Origin: CBDCWT01 sp965223305
Lineage (GTDB): Bacteria > Planctomycetota > Planctomycetia > Pirellulales > Pirellulaceae
Direction of reading: 5' to 3'
NCBI GenBank assembly: GCA_965223305.1
Contig: CBDCWT010000074.1
Span: 1-64,000, forward strand
DNA length: 64,000 nucleotides
This document shows, piece by piece, positions 36,127-46,438 of this stretch. Numbering within the stretch: the stretch's first letter is position 1; every line of letters begins with the position of its first letter. The notes beneath the pieces are model-generated. The model worked only from the letters and a program-made list of their open reading frames with translations, ran no database searches and had not been told where the DNA came from. A program made the position numbers and the translations under genes.

Positions 36127-36794
36127 TCACTCCTCCGCCAGCCGCTTGTAGTACTCAGTGATCAGCTGCCGATAGGAAGGTAAGAACTCCTCGTGAAGTG
36201 GACTTCGAATGCGGTGTTGCTCGCGCATCGGCAGATGTCCCCAGATCACTTGCAACGACTCGCGTACCACCGGCGCCTCGGCCTGCTGGGCCGCTTGCTC
36301 GGATGCATTCGAACCACGGACCGCTTGCCGGGACGGACTCCCGTCTCTCGAACGGTCCTGGTCCGGCGAACGCTCGGTCGGCGACGACGCCAAATCCCCA
36401 GCCGCTTGGTTCTGCTTGGTCAACTGCTCTAGCTGTGCCAGAATCCGCAACTGCAGCGCGCGGCGTCTCCGCCAAGACGCGTCCGCTGCGGAGTTGCCTC
36501 TCGGCCCTTTCTCATGTCACCCGCGATCGCGTCCAACACGGAACTTTGTGGATTTGATTGGGGCTCGCGTGATGCAGCCGCCTCACCCGGTCGGTCCTGA
36601 ACAGTCGGCTGTGCTTGGGGTAAGCCGTCGAGCAGCTCACGCGTTAAATCGAACGGCTGCTTTACAGTCGGCGGCTGTGCTTGCGCAGTCCAGCACGCAC
36701 ACATCAACACACCGCCCCATGCGGTTCGCAGCAGGGTGGGCTTTGGCCATGGTCGGCTGGTAGGCCTGAACATCTTGTCAGTTCTCAGTCTCAT
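36127..36794 (-). pseudogene. Small secreted operon protein, one frameshift
   Basis: About 222 codons in two frames. The ATG at 36794 overlaps the stop of the DUF4175-like gene (ATGA). The first frame has a signal peptide (LLRTAWGGVLMCACWTAQAQ) and a proline/glutamine-rich stretch; near 36455 the coding frame moves to one reading LRILAQLEQLTKQNQAAG and ending HEEFLPSYRQLITEYYKRL. One indel in the CGCCGCGCGCTGC run joins them. The C-terminal motif (LPMREQHRIRSPLHEEFLP) is typical of the small protein that follows DUF4175 in planctomycete VWA operons. Function unknown. Confidence 0.7.
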
Positions 36795-39700
36795 TCGGCG
36801 TGGGCCATCTTCAACAGAATCTCGGCTAAACGGCCTTGCTCCGCCGCCAGCTCAGCCACTTCACGTTTCCCGCGCAGCTGCGGCGCGGTCGGAATCGTCC
36901 CGTGGTGCCTCAGCCAGTTCAACCGTGCGACGATGGGATTTCGGCCTGCACGTGTCTCAACAGCCCTAACTCCAGCGAACTCAAACGCCCCTTCCCTGCG
37001 CTGCTGGCAGATGTTGCCTGCTGCGATGCCCCCGGATCGGTTGGCGAGCCCGGAGGGGACGGCGACACGCTGAGAGTTTGCAGAATCAACGCCAATTGCC
37101 GGGCGGCCGACTGCTGCAGGTGCCGTGTCGTCGAGGAAGCGTCCTGAGCCAGCAATCGGTCACCGGCTGATTTCATATCCTGGCTGGCGCCGTTGAGCAC
37201 AAACTCAAGGGCGACGTGGGCGGACCATTCACCAGCCATCTTTCTCGTCCGCTCACCTAACTCTCGTTGTCCCTCGGCCAGCTGCCTGAGCACAGCGTGA
37301 TTGCTAGCGAGGTTGGATTGTTGTGTCCTTTCGACCCAGCGACAGCTGCTCTTGGTGCAGTCCGGCAATGCTCTCTTGGAGAGCCATGATGGCCTGCGGA
37401 CTCGTCACCCCACGCTGGCCCTCCTCCGGGGTTCGCCCGCGGCTCCAATCAAGGCCCGATGGACGGCCTGCAGCGACTGCTCCGCCTGTTCCTGATAGTC
37501 GACCGCTCGGCCAATCCGATTCGCTTCGATGCGGCTGACCGCCTTCCCGCATCAGCCCACCGGGCAGGCTCCGCTGTGCCAGCTCGAGCGCCCGGGCAGC
37601 ATCTGCGGCGTGCGGCTCGGACGAGTCCTCCCAGCCATCGGCTAGACTCGATTGGAGACGTTCGAATCGGTTGGCCAGCTGCCTCTGACGCGCCGCGAGG
37701 CTGTCGAGCTCAACCACCTCTTGGCCGCTCAAGCTGCGCCGCTGCTTGCCGATGGTTGGGGCCGGCGCGGAGTGGTGGCGGTCAGCTGTTGTTGCTCCTG
37801 TTGAACCCGGGCCAGTTCTTGCGCGACTCGGCGTATAGTATCCGCGCGGCGCAGTGCTTTCAGCATCCTCGCGATGCGCTCGATGGCTTCGTCTTGCGTC
37901 TGTCCGGTGCGAGCAAGATCCATGGCGAGCAGCCGTTTTTCCTGCGCCGCCTCTTGTGGCGATTCGTGAATCCTCATGCGCCGCTTTTAAGGCGGCGGCC
38001 AGCCGGTCGTCGATTTGCGGAACGAGCTCACGACGCAGGTTCTCGATCTCGCGTTTCAAAGACTGCATCCCGGCTGCCAGCTGTGGGTCACGGATGCGAT
38101 TACTTGCCAGGTCGGCTAGCCAGCGAGCGACCTGCTGTCTTAAGCCACTCGGAGCAGCATACAACCTGTCGTAAACGTGCCGCTGGTTCAGCTCCGTCGC
38201 TTGCAGCCTGTCGAGGTCGTCCGCCAACAGTTCGTCGGACTGTTCGAGCCGGTGTTGGATGCCGGTGACCTGCGACCGCACGGTTTCCTGAGCTTGCAGG
38301 ATATCCTCGACCCTGCCTGCCGCATTTCGAACCGCCGCTGCTCGAAGCGGCGAACCAATTCGCTCGCTGCGACGATCGTCAACTTCCGCACCCCACTGCT
38401 CCCCTGTTGAGGTCGAAAGTCGGCGGCCACCACCTCGTACTCCAGCGTCTCGCCGGGACGCAGATCACCAAGTTGGCTGAGCGACCAGTCGTATTGGAAC
38501 GTCCGTGTGTCGCGAGTTGCTTCGCTGTCGAACACAGCGGCTGTGGTAGTAAGTTGCACTAGCTGGTCCCCCGAATCGCAGGTGCACCTCGTCGACTTTG
38601 AGGTCATCTTCGACTTGCCCTTGCAGCGGCACGATCGCCTGAGGCGTAAAGAAGGTCATTTTGGCTGGGTGACTCCAGCACGACCGCCGGTGGGAAGTCA
38701 GCGACGACTTGCAACTCGCAGCGGAGGGCTTCGTTCCTTACGATCCCATCTTCATCGGTAAAGTCGAACCAGAAGGCGCCGGATTCCCGCACTAGGAAAG
38801 GCATCTCGGTCGGCGCGACAAAGGTCCGGCCGTCAGCTGCTAAGGCGGGCGCATCGAGAAAAACCTCGTCCACCAGATCCGACTTCCAAGCGACCCGCGC
38901 CAGCCGCTTGTTGACCTTTGCCGAAACGCGGATCTGACTGCCTTCGAGGGCGCGGATGTGCCGGCCGGAGGCCAAGGGTGATTGTCCACTGTATGCGGGC
39001 GGCTGTACGTCGATGTGAAGCTCTTCGATCTGGGGAGGTTCGACCACGGTTGCCAAATGCCAGGGCATTGTGTCGTCGTCACCTCCGAAGGCCCGGTAAC
39101 GGAAGGAGCGAGTCACGTTGCTGTATCGATCTACTAAGCGATCACCGACTCGTGTCATCGGTCGCGAGACCGCCTGTTGCTGCGATTCCCCGGCAAACCA
39201 GTACTGGATGTTCACCTGCTCCGGCAGCCGACCGTTGAGGTCGATCAATTCCACTTCAAAGTCATCACCGGCAGCGATTCGTTGTGCGGGCGCATAGAAG
39301 GACAATGAGTTCCAACGAGGCCAGGATACTTGACTCCAGGGCATCAACATCCGTTGTGAGGCCAGCTGAACGGTCTCGCGGTGCGGATAGCAAACAGCCC
39401 CCACGATCACCAGTAGCAGGACGGTTCCAGCAGCCGCCCTGCGGGGAGCTTGGGCGTCCAGGCAGTCCATCAGATCGAGATCCTTGATGCTGCGGACGGC
39501 GTCATCGACGACAACGTGTTGCAGCTCGGCCGAACCACCCGAGTTTGGTTGCTGAAGGAATGAGATGGCACTCGAGAGACGGCCGTTCAGCCGAGGAAAG
39601 CGGTCCTCAATGCGGCGAGCTACTTCGAGATTGGTGAGCCGCCGTTTGATCGCCGGTCGCAGGTAGCGGGCATAGGCGACGATCACCACAGTCAATAACA

Positions 39701-39884
39701 CAGTGGATGCGATCAGCCGCATTCCCAGGTCCTGATAGCGGACCAGATAGTCGGCCATTCCCAGCAGGAATCCTGTAGCGACAACGACGGTCAGAAAGCA
39801 GCTAATTGCATAGCACACCACTAATCGTTCAGACCGGCGGCCGACTAGTCGAACACGTTCGCTAAGCGGGTGCATGCCCTGCAT
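36791..39884 (-). pseudogene. DUF4175-like large coiled-coil protein, many frameshifts in 3' half
   Basis: The gene starts at an ATG at 39884 that shares its A with the TAA of the preceding gene and ends at 36791, overlapping the next start: about 1030 codons. The first 410 codons are clean: two membrane segments (VVCYAISCFLTVVVATGFLL, LIASTVLLTVVIVAYARYL), then NLEVARRIEDRFPRLNGRLSS and beta-rich domains. From 38650 on, coding moves between frames about nine times, for example at AAAA near 38657, GGGGG near 38592, and near 38310, 37978, 37760, 37540, 37425 and 37335. The pieces (LVRRFEQRRFEMRQ, LLAMDLARTGQTQDEAIERI, EVVELDSLAARQRQLANRFE, LAEILLKMAHAE) are long amphipathic helices as expected. 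No nonsense substitutions are needed, so errors in the sequence are plausible. Confidence 0.75.
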
Positions 39885-42298
39885 TATACTAGACCGACTT
39901 TCTTGCGGACGATCCACTCAGCCGCGATCAGCGCCACGAACAAACTCGCCAACCATGCCGAGTTCCAAATAGGTTGGACTGGCAAGGACTTGAGTCGAAC
40001 CCGCCGGCCGCGCGGTAGTTCTGCTAACAGCCGATCTACTTCGTGGATTCTGTAGAACTGTCCGCGCGAGGCCGCCGCCGCCGCTTGCATTTCTTGTGAT
40101 TTCATTTGCAGCTCGGCGGCTTCCCCGGCCGGTGGCTCGACGCGAAAATGCCTGGCGGTTGGCAGGGGTTCGATCGCCGGGGCGGTGAGCCAAACGCGGT
40201 AGTCGCCGGGGTCCAAGTCGTTGACAAAGCCGGAAAACGTCCCTCGCACCGCGGCCTCGCGACGCAGCCCAAGCTCGCGGCGGCGGCCATCGCTCGCTGC
40301 TAACCCAACGCGCACGCCGTCGTCGTTCGGAGGCGCCAGGCGGTCGTCGAAGAACCTGGTCTGAATGCGGATTGCTTCACCTTGCAGGTAGCTGCTGCGG
40401 TCAGTCAAAACCTCCGCGACCTCGCCGCTGGACAACAACTTGGAACGGCTCAAATAGCGGATAAGCTGCAGCCAGTAGCGCGCATGGTAGATGTCGTTTC
40501 CCAGATGCTGGGCCCAGCGATATGTCTCGTCGGTACCGTGGAAAACGACTTTGCCGGCTCCCACAAACTGCATACTGATAATCGGCCATGCGCTCTCATC
40601 CGCGGATCGCAGGCTGCCGTGTTCTGCCAACACGCGGGCAGCGGGGCGCAGATCGGGCGCGGCGACAAACCAGTAGATCCCTGGAAGGTTGCGCCAAATT
40701 GAGTCGGTCGCCGCATGTGTGTCACCCAGTTGCAAGTAAGACGTCTGCAATCCGAGGCTGGTTGGCACGACCGCGGCGGCGTCGGACAGCACGCTAGTCG
40801 GAGGTGGGGTCGAGGCGGTTGACAGGTCGATTGGCAGCAGCTGGGCAAGCGGAGTTTCACGCCAAGCCAACGGTGTGAAACGTGGACCCGCGATGAACAC
40901 GACACCGCCTCCCCGCTCCTTCACAAATGCCGCCACGTTGTCCATCACCGAACCGCTCAGCAGGGACGGGTCTGCGTCACCGATAATCAGCACATCATAC
41001 GAAAAAAGATCTTCGCGGCTGACTGGGAAGACCTGAATCGCTGTCTCGTCCTGAGCGGCTAACTCGATATCAGCAGTTTGCAGAACAGTGGTCAGCTCGA
41101 TGATCCGCTCCTGGTCGCTACGCCGTACACCGCGACTGAGCAGGTGCTTGAGGGTGCGAAACTCGTAGCTCGGGTAAGCCTGTAGCATCAACACGCGCAC
41201 GCGCGCATCGCGGACCAGCACCGTGCGCTGCAGACGGTTGTTCTCGTGAGAGAACTCGCCGGGTAGTGCACTGGCTTCGATGATGTATTGGTGGACTCCC
41301 GCCGCGCTTGGACGGTACGAAAGACGAACCGGCTGAGCGCCTGCGAATTCGCTCAATGGTATCTCTTGCCGGTCTAAGACCTGACCGGTCTCATCCGCCA
41401 ACTGCACGGCAACGGTCCGCCCGGCAAACCCGTCATGTTGAATCTGGAAGTCAAATCGTACCACGTCATCCACAAAGACCGCCTCTTCGACGATCAGGTC
41501 GGATAGTCGAACGTCGCGAGGCGGGTGTTCGCTGCCAAGCCCCACCAGGTACAGAGGGATTGCCCTCCGGCGAGCCAATTCGGCAGCGTCCTCAAGAGTC
41601 GCTCCGGAGGTGGTGATTCCATCGGAAAGCAACACGACTGCTGCTGTGGGCCGGCCGCGCTGAGCTTCTAGGATCTGCTGCAGGCCTACGCCTAGGCGAC
41701 TGGCGGGCTGCTGCGGGGCTATCTGCCGTAGGGCCGCGCCGAACTGCCCTTGGGGATCGGGGGTCACGAGCCGCGCAGTGCCGGCCACACGATAGACCTG
41801 CAGGCGATAGCGCCGCGCCAACCGGGCGAGCCAGCCCTGTTCGGGATCGATCAACAAGGACAACGCCTGGTGCCAACGGGAAGCAGCGACCAGGCCGGCG
41901 CGGCGTAAACGCGCGGTCAACTTTGCGTCATGTTCTGGCCGGTCGGGCTGATCTTCGATCGCCATGCTGCGAGAATCGTCCAGAACCACCACCAGATCGG
42001 GCAAGTCGGTGCGATGGCGGTTCACTGTCCAGCCATACATCATGATCAGCACCAGACAGACTAACGAGAGCCTTATCGCCGCCAAGCCCACCCTCCAACG
42101 CGTCGACCTGCGGCCTTGTTCTCGGCTGTAGAGCCAAAAAACCCAACTGGCCAGCCCGATTACTAGCAGCACAGTTACCCACGGCGGCCAAGGCGATGAT
42201 CGCTCCAGCGAAATCTCCAATCCCGCGTCGGCGGCCGTTGCACGTCGGCCGAGCAGGTCGACCAGCAACTGCTGAACAGCAGCAGAAAGTCTCTCCAC
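39884..42298 (-). CDS. VWA-domain membrane protein with class I amidotransferase-like domain
   Basis: An 804-residue membrane protein. Two N-terminal membrane segments (WVTVLLVIGLASWVFWL, LSLVCLVLIMMYGW) precede a von Willebrand A domain with MIDAS motif VVLDDSRSM, LLSDGITTSGAT. After a beta-sandwich part comes a glutaminase-like domain (DVLIIGDADPSLL, FVKERGGGVVFIAGP, GTDETYRWA) as in planctomycete 'glutamine amidotransferase' VWA proteins, then a C-terminal membrane anchor. The start is GTG, overlapping the stop of the upstream gene by one base. Likely works with the MoxR ATPase and other VWA proteins on the periplasmic side. Confidence 0.88.
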   Translation of the reverse strand: MERLSAAVQQLLVDLLGRRATAADAGLEISLERSSPWPPWVTVLLVIGLASWVFWLYSREQGRRSTRWRVGLAAIRLSLVCLVLIMMYGWTVNRHRTDLPDLVVVLDDSRSMAIEDQPDRPEHDAKLTARLRRAGLVAASRWHQALSLLIDPEQGWLARLARRYRLQVYRVAGTARLVTPDPQGQFGAALRQIAPQQPASRLGVGLQQILEAQRGRPTAAVVLLSDGITTSGATLEDAAELARRRAIPLYLVGLGSEHPPRDVRLSDLIVEEAVFVDDVVRFDFQIQHDGFAGRTVAVQLADETGQVLDRQEIPLSEFAGAQPVRLSYRPSAAGVHQYIIEASALPGEFSHENNRLQRTVLVRDARVRVLMLQAYPSYEFRTLKHLLSRGVRRSDQERIIELTTVLQTADIELAAQDETAIQVFPVSREDLFSYDVLIIGDADPSLLSGSVMDNVAAFVKERGGGVVFIAGPRFTPLAWRETPLAQLLPIDLSTASTPPPTSVLSDAAAVVPTSLGLQTSYLQLGDTHAATDSIWRNLPGIYWFVAAPDLRPAARVLAEHGSLRSADESAWPIISMQFVGAGKVVFHGTDETYRWAQHLGNDIYHARYWLQLIRYLSRSKLLSSGEVAEVLTDRSSYLQGEAIRIQTRFFDDRLAPPNDDGVRVGLAASDGRRRELGLRREAAVRGTFSGFVNDLDPGDYRVWLTAPAIEPLPTARHFRVEPPAGEAAELQMKSQEMQAAAAASRGQFYRIHEVDRLLAELPRGRRVRLKSLPVQPIWNSAWLASLFVALIAAEWIVRKKVGLV

Positions 42299-44463
42299 TA
42301 GCCTGCTCCCTCGCTAATCCACTTCGCTAACGTGGATTCAGTGACCATCAGGATCAACAAGATGGCAAGCAGGATGCGGAACAGCGGAAAGGCTGCCTGC
42401 TGCTGATCGGCCGCTGTGTCCCGCGCTAGGCCCCCGCGCCACATCGCTAGCTCGCCTGGCAACGCACTGCTGTCGACGCGCGACAGGTCGCTCTCCGTGT
42501 TGTCAACATTCACCGCGAAGACCTGAGGAGGTAGATTCGGGCGGCCGGGAAGCAGCTGATAAATGCCGCTCACCATTGTGTCGTGGTGAGTCCAACGTGG
42601 TGGATGAAGATCAAAATCGATTGGCACGACATGAGAGCTCTGGCCGGGATCCTCGAGCACCAACCGGCCACTTGTGATACCCGCCGGTATCGAACCCGAG
42701 ATCACATCGCCGACGATCGCGTTGCGGCGCTGCGCCCGCCCTGCCGCGGCATAGTCGACCATCTCCCGTATCAGCGGTGGGAAGCAAGGCCACAACGGGA
42801 GCGCGGACCAAGGGGTGGGAGGCGCGGTCGATGCGTCGACCGACTTCGGAGAGACTGCGGTGGCCAACAGCACACTCCGGCCGCGACCTACCGCTGCGGT
42901 GACGAGCGCCGGGCTGCCATCGCTGAACCTGAGAGCGATCTGTGCCTCGCTCTGATCGGGTGTCAACTGCACATAGCGCCAGACGGGTACGGACAAGAGT
43001 CCAGACCGCTCGTGCCCTCGAAAGGGAGCCACAATCGGATGCTTGTATTCGAGCGGGTCGAAATGCGCTGGGTCGACGGCGGTCACGCCAGCCAGCCGTG
43101 CTGGCAACCAGCCGGTCTCTCCGTCCTGGACAGCGAGCACTCGGTTGTAGTCTGCGCTCTGCACGCGGCTGCCCAAGATCGTGACAAGACCACCCCCGTC
43201 ACGAACATAGCCGCGCAGTAACTCGACTTCTGCGGCGCGAAAACGACCGAGATTGCACAACACGACGCAATGATAGTCACGTAAATCAACTTCCATCAAA
43301 GAACTCTCGCGGATGACGTCGGGTTGGATCCGCCCGTGTTGTTCTTTCACGGGGGCCAGCGCCAAAGCGACAAATTCGGCTTCACCCAGCTGTCCTTCGA
43401 CACAGAGCACGCGTGTTACCGGCGGAATCTCAAGGCTCAGCCAGCGCCGGTCGTCGACTGCGAGGTCGTCGCCGTGGATACGTGCTTCCACGACGTGTTG
43501 TCCCGCCGCCGCAAATCGGTGGGAGAACGCCAACGTCTCTTCCCCGTCGGCCGCCAATTCAACCTCTTGTTGGCCGATACTCCGTCCGTCCACGAACAGC
43601 TCCAACGTTGTCCGTAGGGAGGTTTTCCCATAGTTGCGCACAGCGGCCCGTAACGACGCCTGCTCTCCCACTGCCGGCCAGGGTTCGGGCGCCGAGAGAT
43701 GTGTCAGCGCTGCGTTGTTGGCGCCGCCGTGTTCAACTAGCTCGACGAAGAGCTCCGCCTTGACCGACAGGTCGGCGAACTTCGCCCGCGCTGCCTCCGC
43801 CAGCATCTCTTGCCAGGTCGGCAGTCCTAGGTCGGTAAAAAAGACGACCTTGTGCTCGGTCAGCCGAGGGTGAAGGCGTGCCACCCGATCCACGGTTCGC
43901 TCAACCTCGGAGAGCGTGGCCGTTCCGCCCTCGACGGTGTGGCGTATCTCCAGGTTCTCTAATTCCGCGATCACGTCGCCCTGGTCGAACACCGCGTCTC
44001 GAATGATGACTCTGGGAGGATCCGACAGACCGATCAGCGTAAAGCCGTCGCCTTGCGGACGGCCCTGTATTAGCTCGGCGGCTCGTTCTCGAGCCAGCTC
44101 GAGGCAGCTGTGCTGGCCGGCCCGCGCCGCCATCGAAAAAGAGGTATCCAACACGATCACCCAATGAGTCGTCGCTTCTGTGCCTGGCGCCGACCGCAGC
44201 GGCGACCTGGAGAGGAGCGGGTTGGCTAAGGCGAGAGCCAGTACAAGCAGAACGGCAATTCTTATTGCCAGTAGGAGCCATTGTTCAACCCGCAATCGGC
44301 GCGACTCTTTTTGCACGGCCGCCACCAGAAACTGAACCGCCGCCCAACGGACTTCGTCCTGCTGACGGCGGCTCCAGAGGTGGATCAAGATGGGAATCGC
44401 CGCGGCAAGACCCCAGCAGAGCATCCAAGGATTGGCAAATGAGCCCCATGAGAACTGCGACAT
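42298..44463 (-). CDS. BatA-like VWA-domain protein
   Basis: A 721-residue protein. The N-terminus is the BatA membrane domain (SFANPWMLCWGLAAAIPILI, HLWSRRQQDEVRWAAVQFL, LLLAIRIAVLLVLALALANP), followed by a VWA domain with MIDAS DxSxS in IVLDTSFSM and FFTDLGLPTW. A CARDB-like sandwich and a second Rossmann-like part (YHCVVLCNLGRF, YVRDGGGLVTILGS) follow; a C-terminal membrane segment ends the protein. In Bacteroidetes the Bat proteins with MoxR affect stress tolerance; in planctomycetes the role is not established. It ends with TAGTG, shared with the next start. Confidence 0.9.
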   Translation of the reverse strand: MSQFSWGSFANPWMLCWGLAAAIPILIHLWSRRQQDEVRWAAVQFLVAAVQKESRRLRVEQWLLLAIRIAVLLVLALALANPLLSRSPLRSAPGTEATTHWVIVLDTSFSMAARAGQHSCLELARERAAELIQGRPQGDGFTLIGLSDPPRVIIRDAVFDQGDVIAELENLEIRHTVEGGTATLSEVERTVDRVARLHPRLTEHKVVFFTDLGLPTWQEMLAEAARAKFADLSVKAELFVELVEHGGANNAALTHLSAPEPWPAVGEQASLRAAVRNYGKTSLRTTLELFVDGRSIGQQEVELAADGEETLAFSHRFAAAGQHVVEARIHGDDLAVDDRRWLSLEIPPVTRVLCVEGQLGEAEFVALALAPVKEQHGRIQPDVIRESSLMEVDLRDYHCVVLCNLGRFRAAEVELLRGYVRDGGGLVTILGSRVQSADYNRVLAVQDGETGWLPARLAGVTAVDPAHFDPLEYKHPIVAPFRGHERSGLLSVPVWRYVQLTPDQSEAQIALRFSDGSPALVTAAVGRGRSVLLATAVSPKSVDASTAPPTPWSALPLWPCFPPLIREMVDYAAAGRAQRRNAIVGDVISGSIPAGITSGRLVLEDPGQSSHVVPIDFDLHPPRWTHHDTMVSGIYQLLPGRPNLPPQVFAVNVDNTESDLSRVDSSALPGELAMWRGGLARDTAADQQQAAFPLFRILLAILLILMVTESTLAKWISEGAG

Positions 44464-44538
44464 CGATTCCTCGTCAGCGAGTAAAACTCTGGTCGCGCCG
44501 GTGTCCTCTGCGGACCGCGCACCGGGTGGCCGGGGGTC

Positions 44539-45435
44539 TCATCCTCGGCGCTGCAGCAACGCCGCCAGGACCCGGTCAGGCGGCTGGTCTGTACACACCG
44601 TCGTGAAACTGATTTCGTGTTCGTGGCAACTCCTCTCCAGCGTGCGCCGAAACTGCTCCATCTCTGCGCGGTAGCGTTGGGCGATCGCTCGGGGGTGGGC
44701 GAACACGTCCGCGAGCTGCTCCATTCCCCGGAAGAGCGTCGGGCGATCAAACGGGAATTCCAGCTCGCTCCGATCCAGAACTTGTAAGCCGATGACATCA
44801 TGACGCTGGAGACGAAGCCGATGCAGGCCCTGCAACAGGGTTGGCAAGTCGTCAAACAGATCACTGACCACGATCACAATCCCGCGACGGCGCAGCGTGG
44901 CTGCCAACCGTGTGAGCAACGAGCCCACGCGCGTTGCAGGTCCCGGCTTGGAATTCTCTAAGGTCTCAATAATCAGCTCGAGATGAGTTGGATCGGCGCT
45001 GGCTGGCAGCTGCGCCCGGAGTTCATCATCGAGCGTCACGAGGCCGACCGCATCCTGTTGGTGCAGCACCAGCCAAGCGATCGCCGCCGCCAAACACTGC
45101 GCGTACTCCAACTTGGACCACTCTGCGGCACGGCCGCGATACGTCATACTCTCGCTGACGTCTACGACCAAGTGGCAGATCAAGTTCGTCTCTTCTTCGA
45201 ACTGCTTCAGATACAGCTTGTCGGTCCGCGCAAAGACCTTCCAATCGACGTGGCGGACGTCGTCGCCGGGCGCGTACTCTCGGTGTTCGGCAAACTCGAC
45301 TGAGAACCCTCTGTTCGGGCTACGATGCAACCCAGCCAAGTACCCGTCGACGATGCGTCGTGCCCGCAGCCGTAGGCCTTTCAGCCTAGCCAGCGTCCGC
45401 GGATCTAAAGACCTGGGGGAGTTTTCCACGACCAT
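44539..45435 (-). CDS. DUF58 domain protein
   Basis: A 298-residue DUF58 protein, a VWA-like family nearly always paired with MoxR ATPases. The family motif is clear: GFSVEFAEHREYAPGDDVRHVDWKVFART, then LVVDVSESM (metal-site DxSxS) and IVIVVSDLFDD. The ATG at 45435 overlaps the end of the moxR gene by 50 bp, which is unusually long; a later start would remove the overlap but also lose MVVENSPRSLDPRTL. Cytoplasmic. Confidence 0.93.
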   Translation of the reverse strand: MVVENSPRSLDPRTLARLKGLRLRARRIVDGYLAGLHRSPNRGFSVEFAEHREYAPGDDVRHVDWKVFARTDKLYLKQFEEETNLICHLVVDVSESMTYRGRAAEWSKLEYAQCLAAAIAWLVLHQQDAVGLVTLDDELRAQLPASADPTHLELIIETLENSKPGPATRVGSLLTRLAATLRRRGIVIVVSDLFDDLPTLLQGLHRLRLQRHDVIGLQVLDRSELEFPFDRPTLFRGMEQLADVFAHPRAIAQRYRAEMEQFRRTLERSCHEHEISFTTVCTDQPPDRVLAALLQRRG

Positions 45436-46438
45436 CGTCGTCCCGGAGCTGTTTGCAGGCCAGCTCGATTAGCCGCTGCACGATGTCGTCGGATGTGACG
45501 TGGTCTGCATCGGCGTTGAAGTTAGTTCGGATGCGGTGCCGCAAGACGGGCGCGGCGACTGCTTGGATGTCCTCTTCACTGACATACGTGCGCCCGTTCA
45601 GTACCGCTCTGGCTTTTGCACCCAGCACCATGTACTGACTAGCCCGAGGACCTGCGCCCCAGGTCACATAATCGCGTACAAAGTCCGGGGCTTCAGGCTG
45701 ATCGGCACGAGAAAGGCGGGCTAGTCTGAGGGCAAAGCGGGCAATGTGGTCGGCCACCGGCACCTTCCGCACAATATGCGTTAGCTCGACGATCTGCTCG
45801 GCAGTTAGCGTCGGTTCAATCTCGGCCCGGGCGTCCGCAGTCGTACGTTTCACGATCTCCAGTTCCTCGTCTTCGCTAGGGTAGCCGACGCGGATGTGGA
45901 ACATGAAGCGGTCGAGCTGCGCTTCGGGGAGCGGATAGGTCCCTTCGTGCTCGATCGGGTTCTGGGTTGCCAATACGAAAAAGGGTTCGCTCAGCAGGTG
46001 CTTCTGCCCGCCCGCGGTCACCTGGAGTTCCTGCATTGCCTCGAGCAAGGCAGCTTGTGTCTTGGGAGGAGTGCGGTTGATTTCGTCTGCCAAGATGACG
46101 TTGGCAAAGACGGGTCCGGGTAGGAAGCGAAGCTCGCGGGCGCCGGTTGTCTTGTCCTCTTGGAACACCTCAGTACCTGTGATGTCCGAAGGCATCAGAT
46201 CCGGAGTGAATTGGATGCGACTAAACCGCAGCGAAAGCGACTCGGCAACCGTACGGATGATCAAGGTCTTGGCCAGCCCGGGGACCCCGACCAACAGACA
46301 GTGCCCGCCGGCAAAGAGGGCGATCAGCACTTCGTCAATCACCTGCTGTTGGCCGACGATGATTTTGGCCAGCTCATCGCGGATGCGGTGATAGGCTTGG
46401 TTCAGTTGTTCGACGGACTGCAGATCAGTTCCGGACAT
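45386..46438 (-). CDS. MoxR-family AAA+ ATPase
   Basis: About 350 residues from the ATG at 46438. MoxR ATPases act as chaperones for assembling or activating complexes with VWA partners. Walker A is LLVGVPGLAKTLIIRT, Walker B LADEINRTPPKTQAALLEAMQE, sensor 1 FFVLATQNPIEHEGTYPLPEAQLDRF and sensor 2 GPRASQYMVLGAKARA. All are intact. Its start overlaps the end of the beta-propeller gene by 14 bp, and it is followed by DUF58, BatA-like and VWA genes, so the whole set is one operon. Confidence 0.95.
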   Translation of the reverse strand: MSGTDLQSVEQLNQAYHRIRDELAKIIVGQQQVIDEVLIALFAGGHCLLVGVPGLAKTLIIRTVAESLSLRFSRIQFTPDLMPSDITGTEVFQEDKTTGARELRFLPGPVFANVILADEINRTPPKTQAALLEAMQELQVTAGGQKHLLSEPFFVLATQNPIEHEGTYPLPEAQLDRFMFHIRVGYPSEDEELEIVKRTTADARAEIEPTLTAEQIVELTHIVRKVPVADHIARFALRLARLSRADQPEAPDFVRDYVTWGAGPRASQYMVLGAKARAVLNGRTYVSEEDIQAVAAPVLRHRIRTNFNADADHVTSDDIVQRLIELACKQLRDDDGRGKLPQVFRSADAG

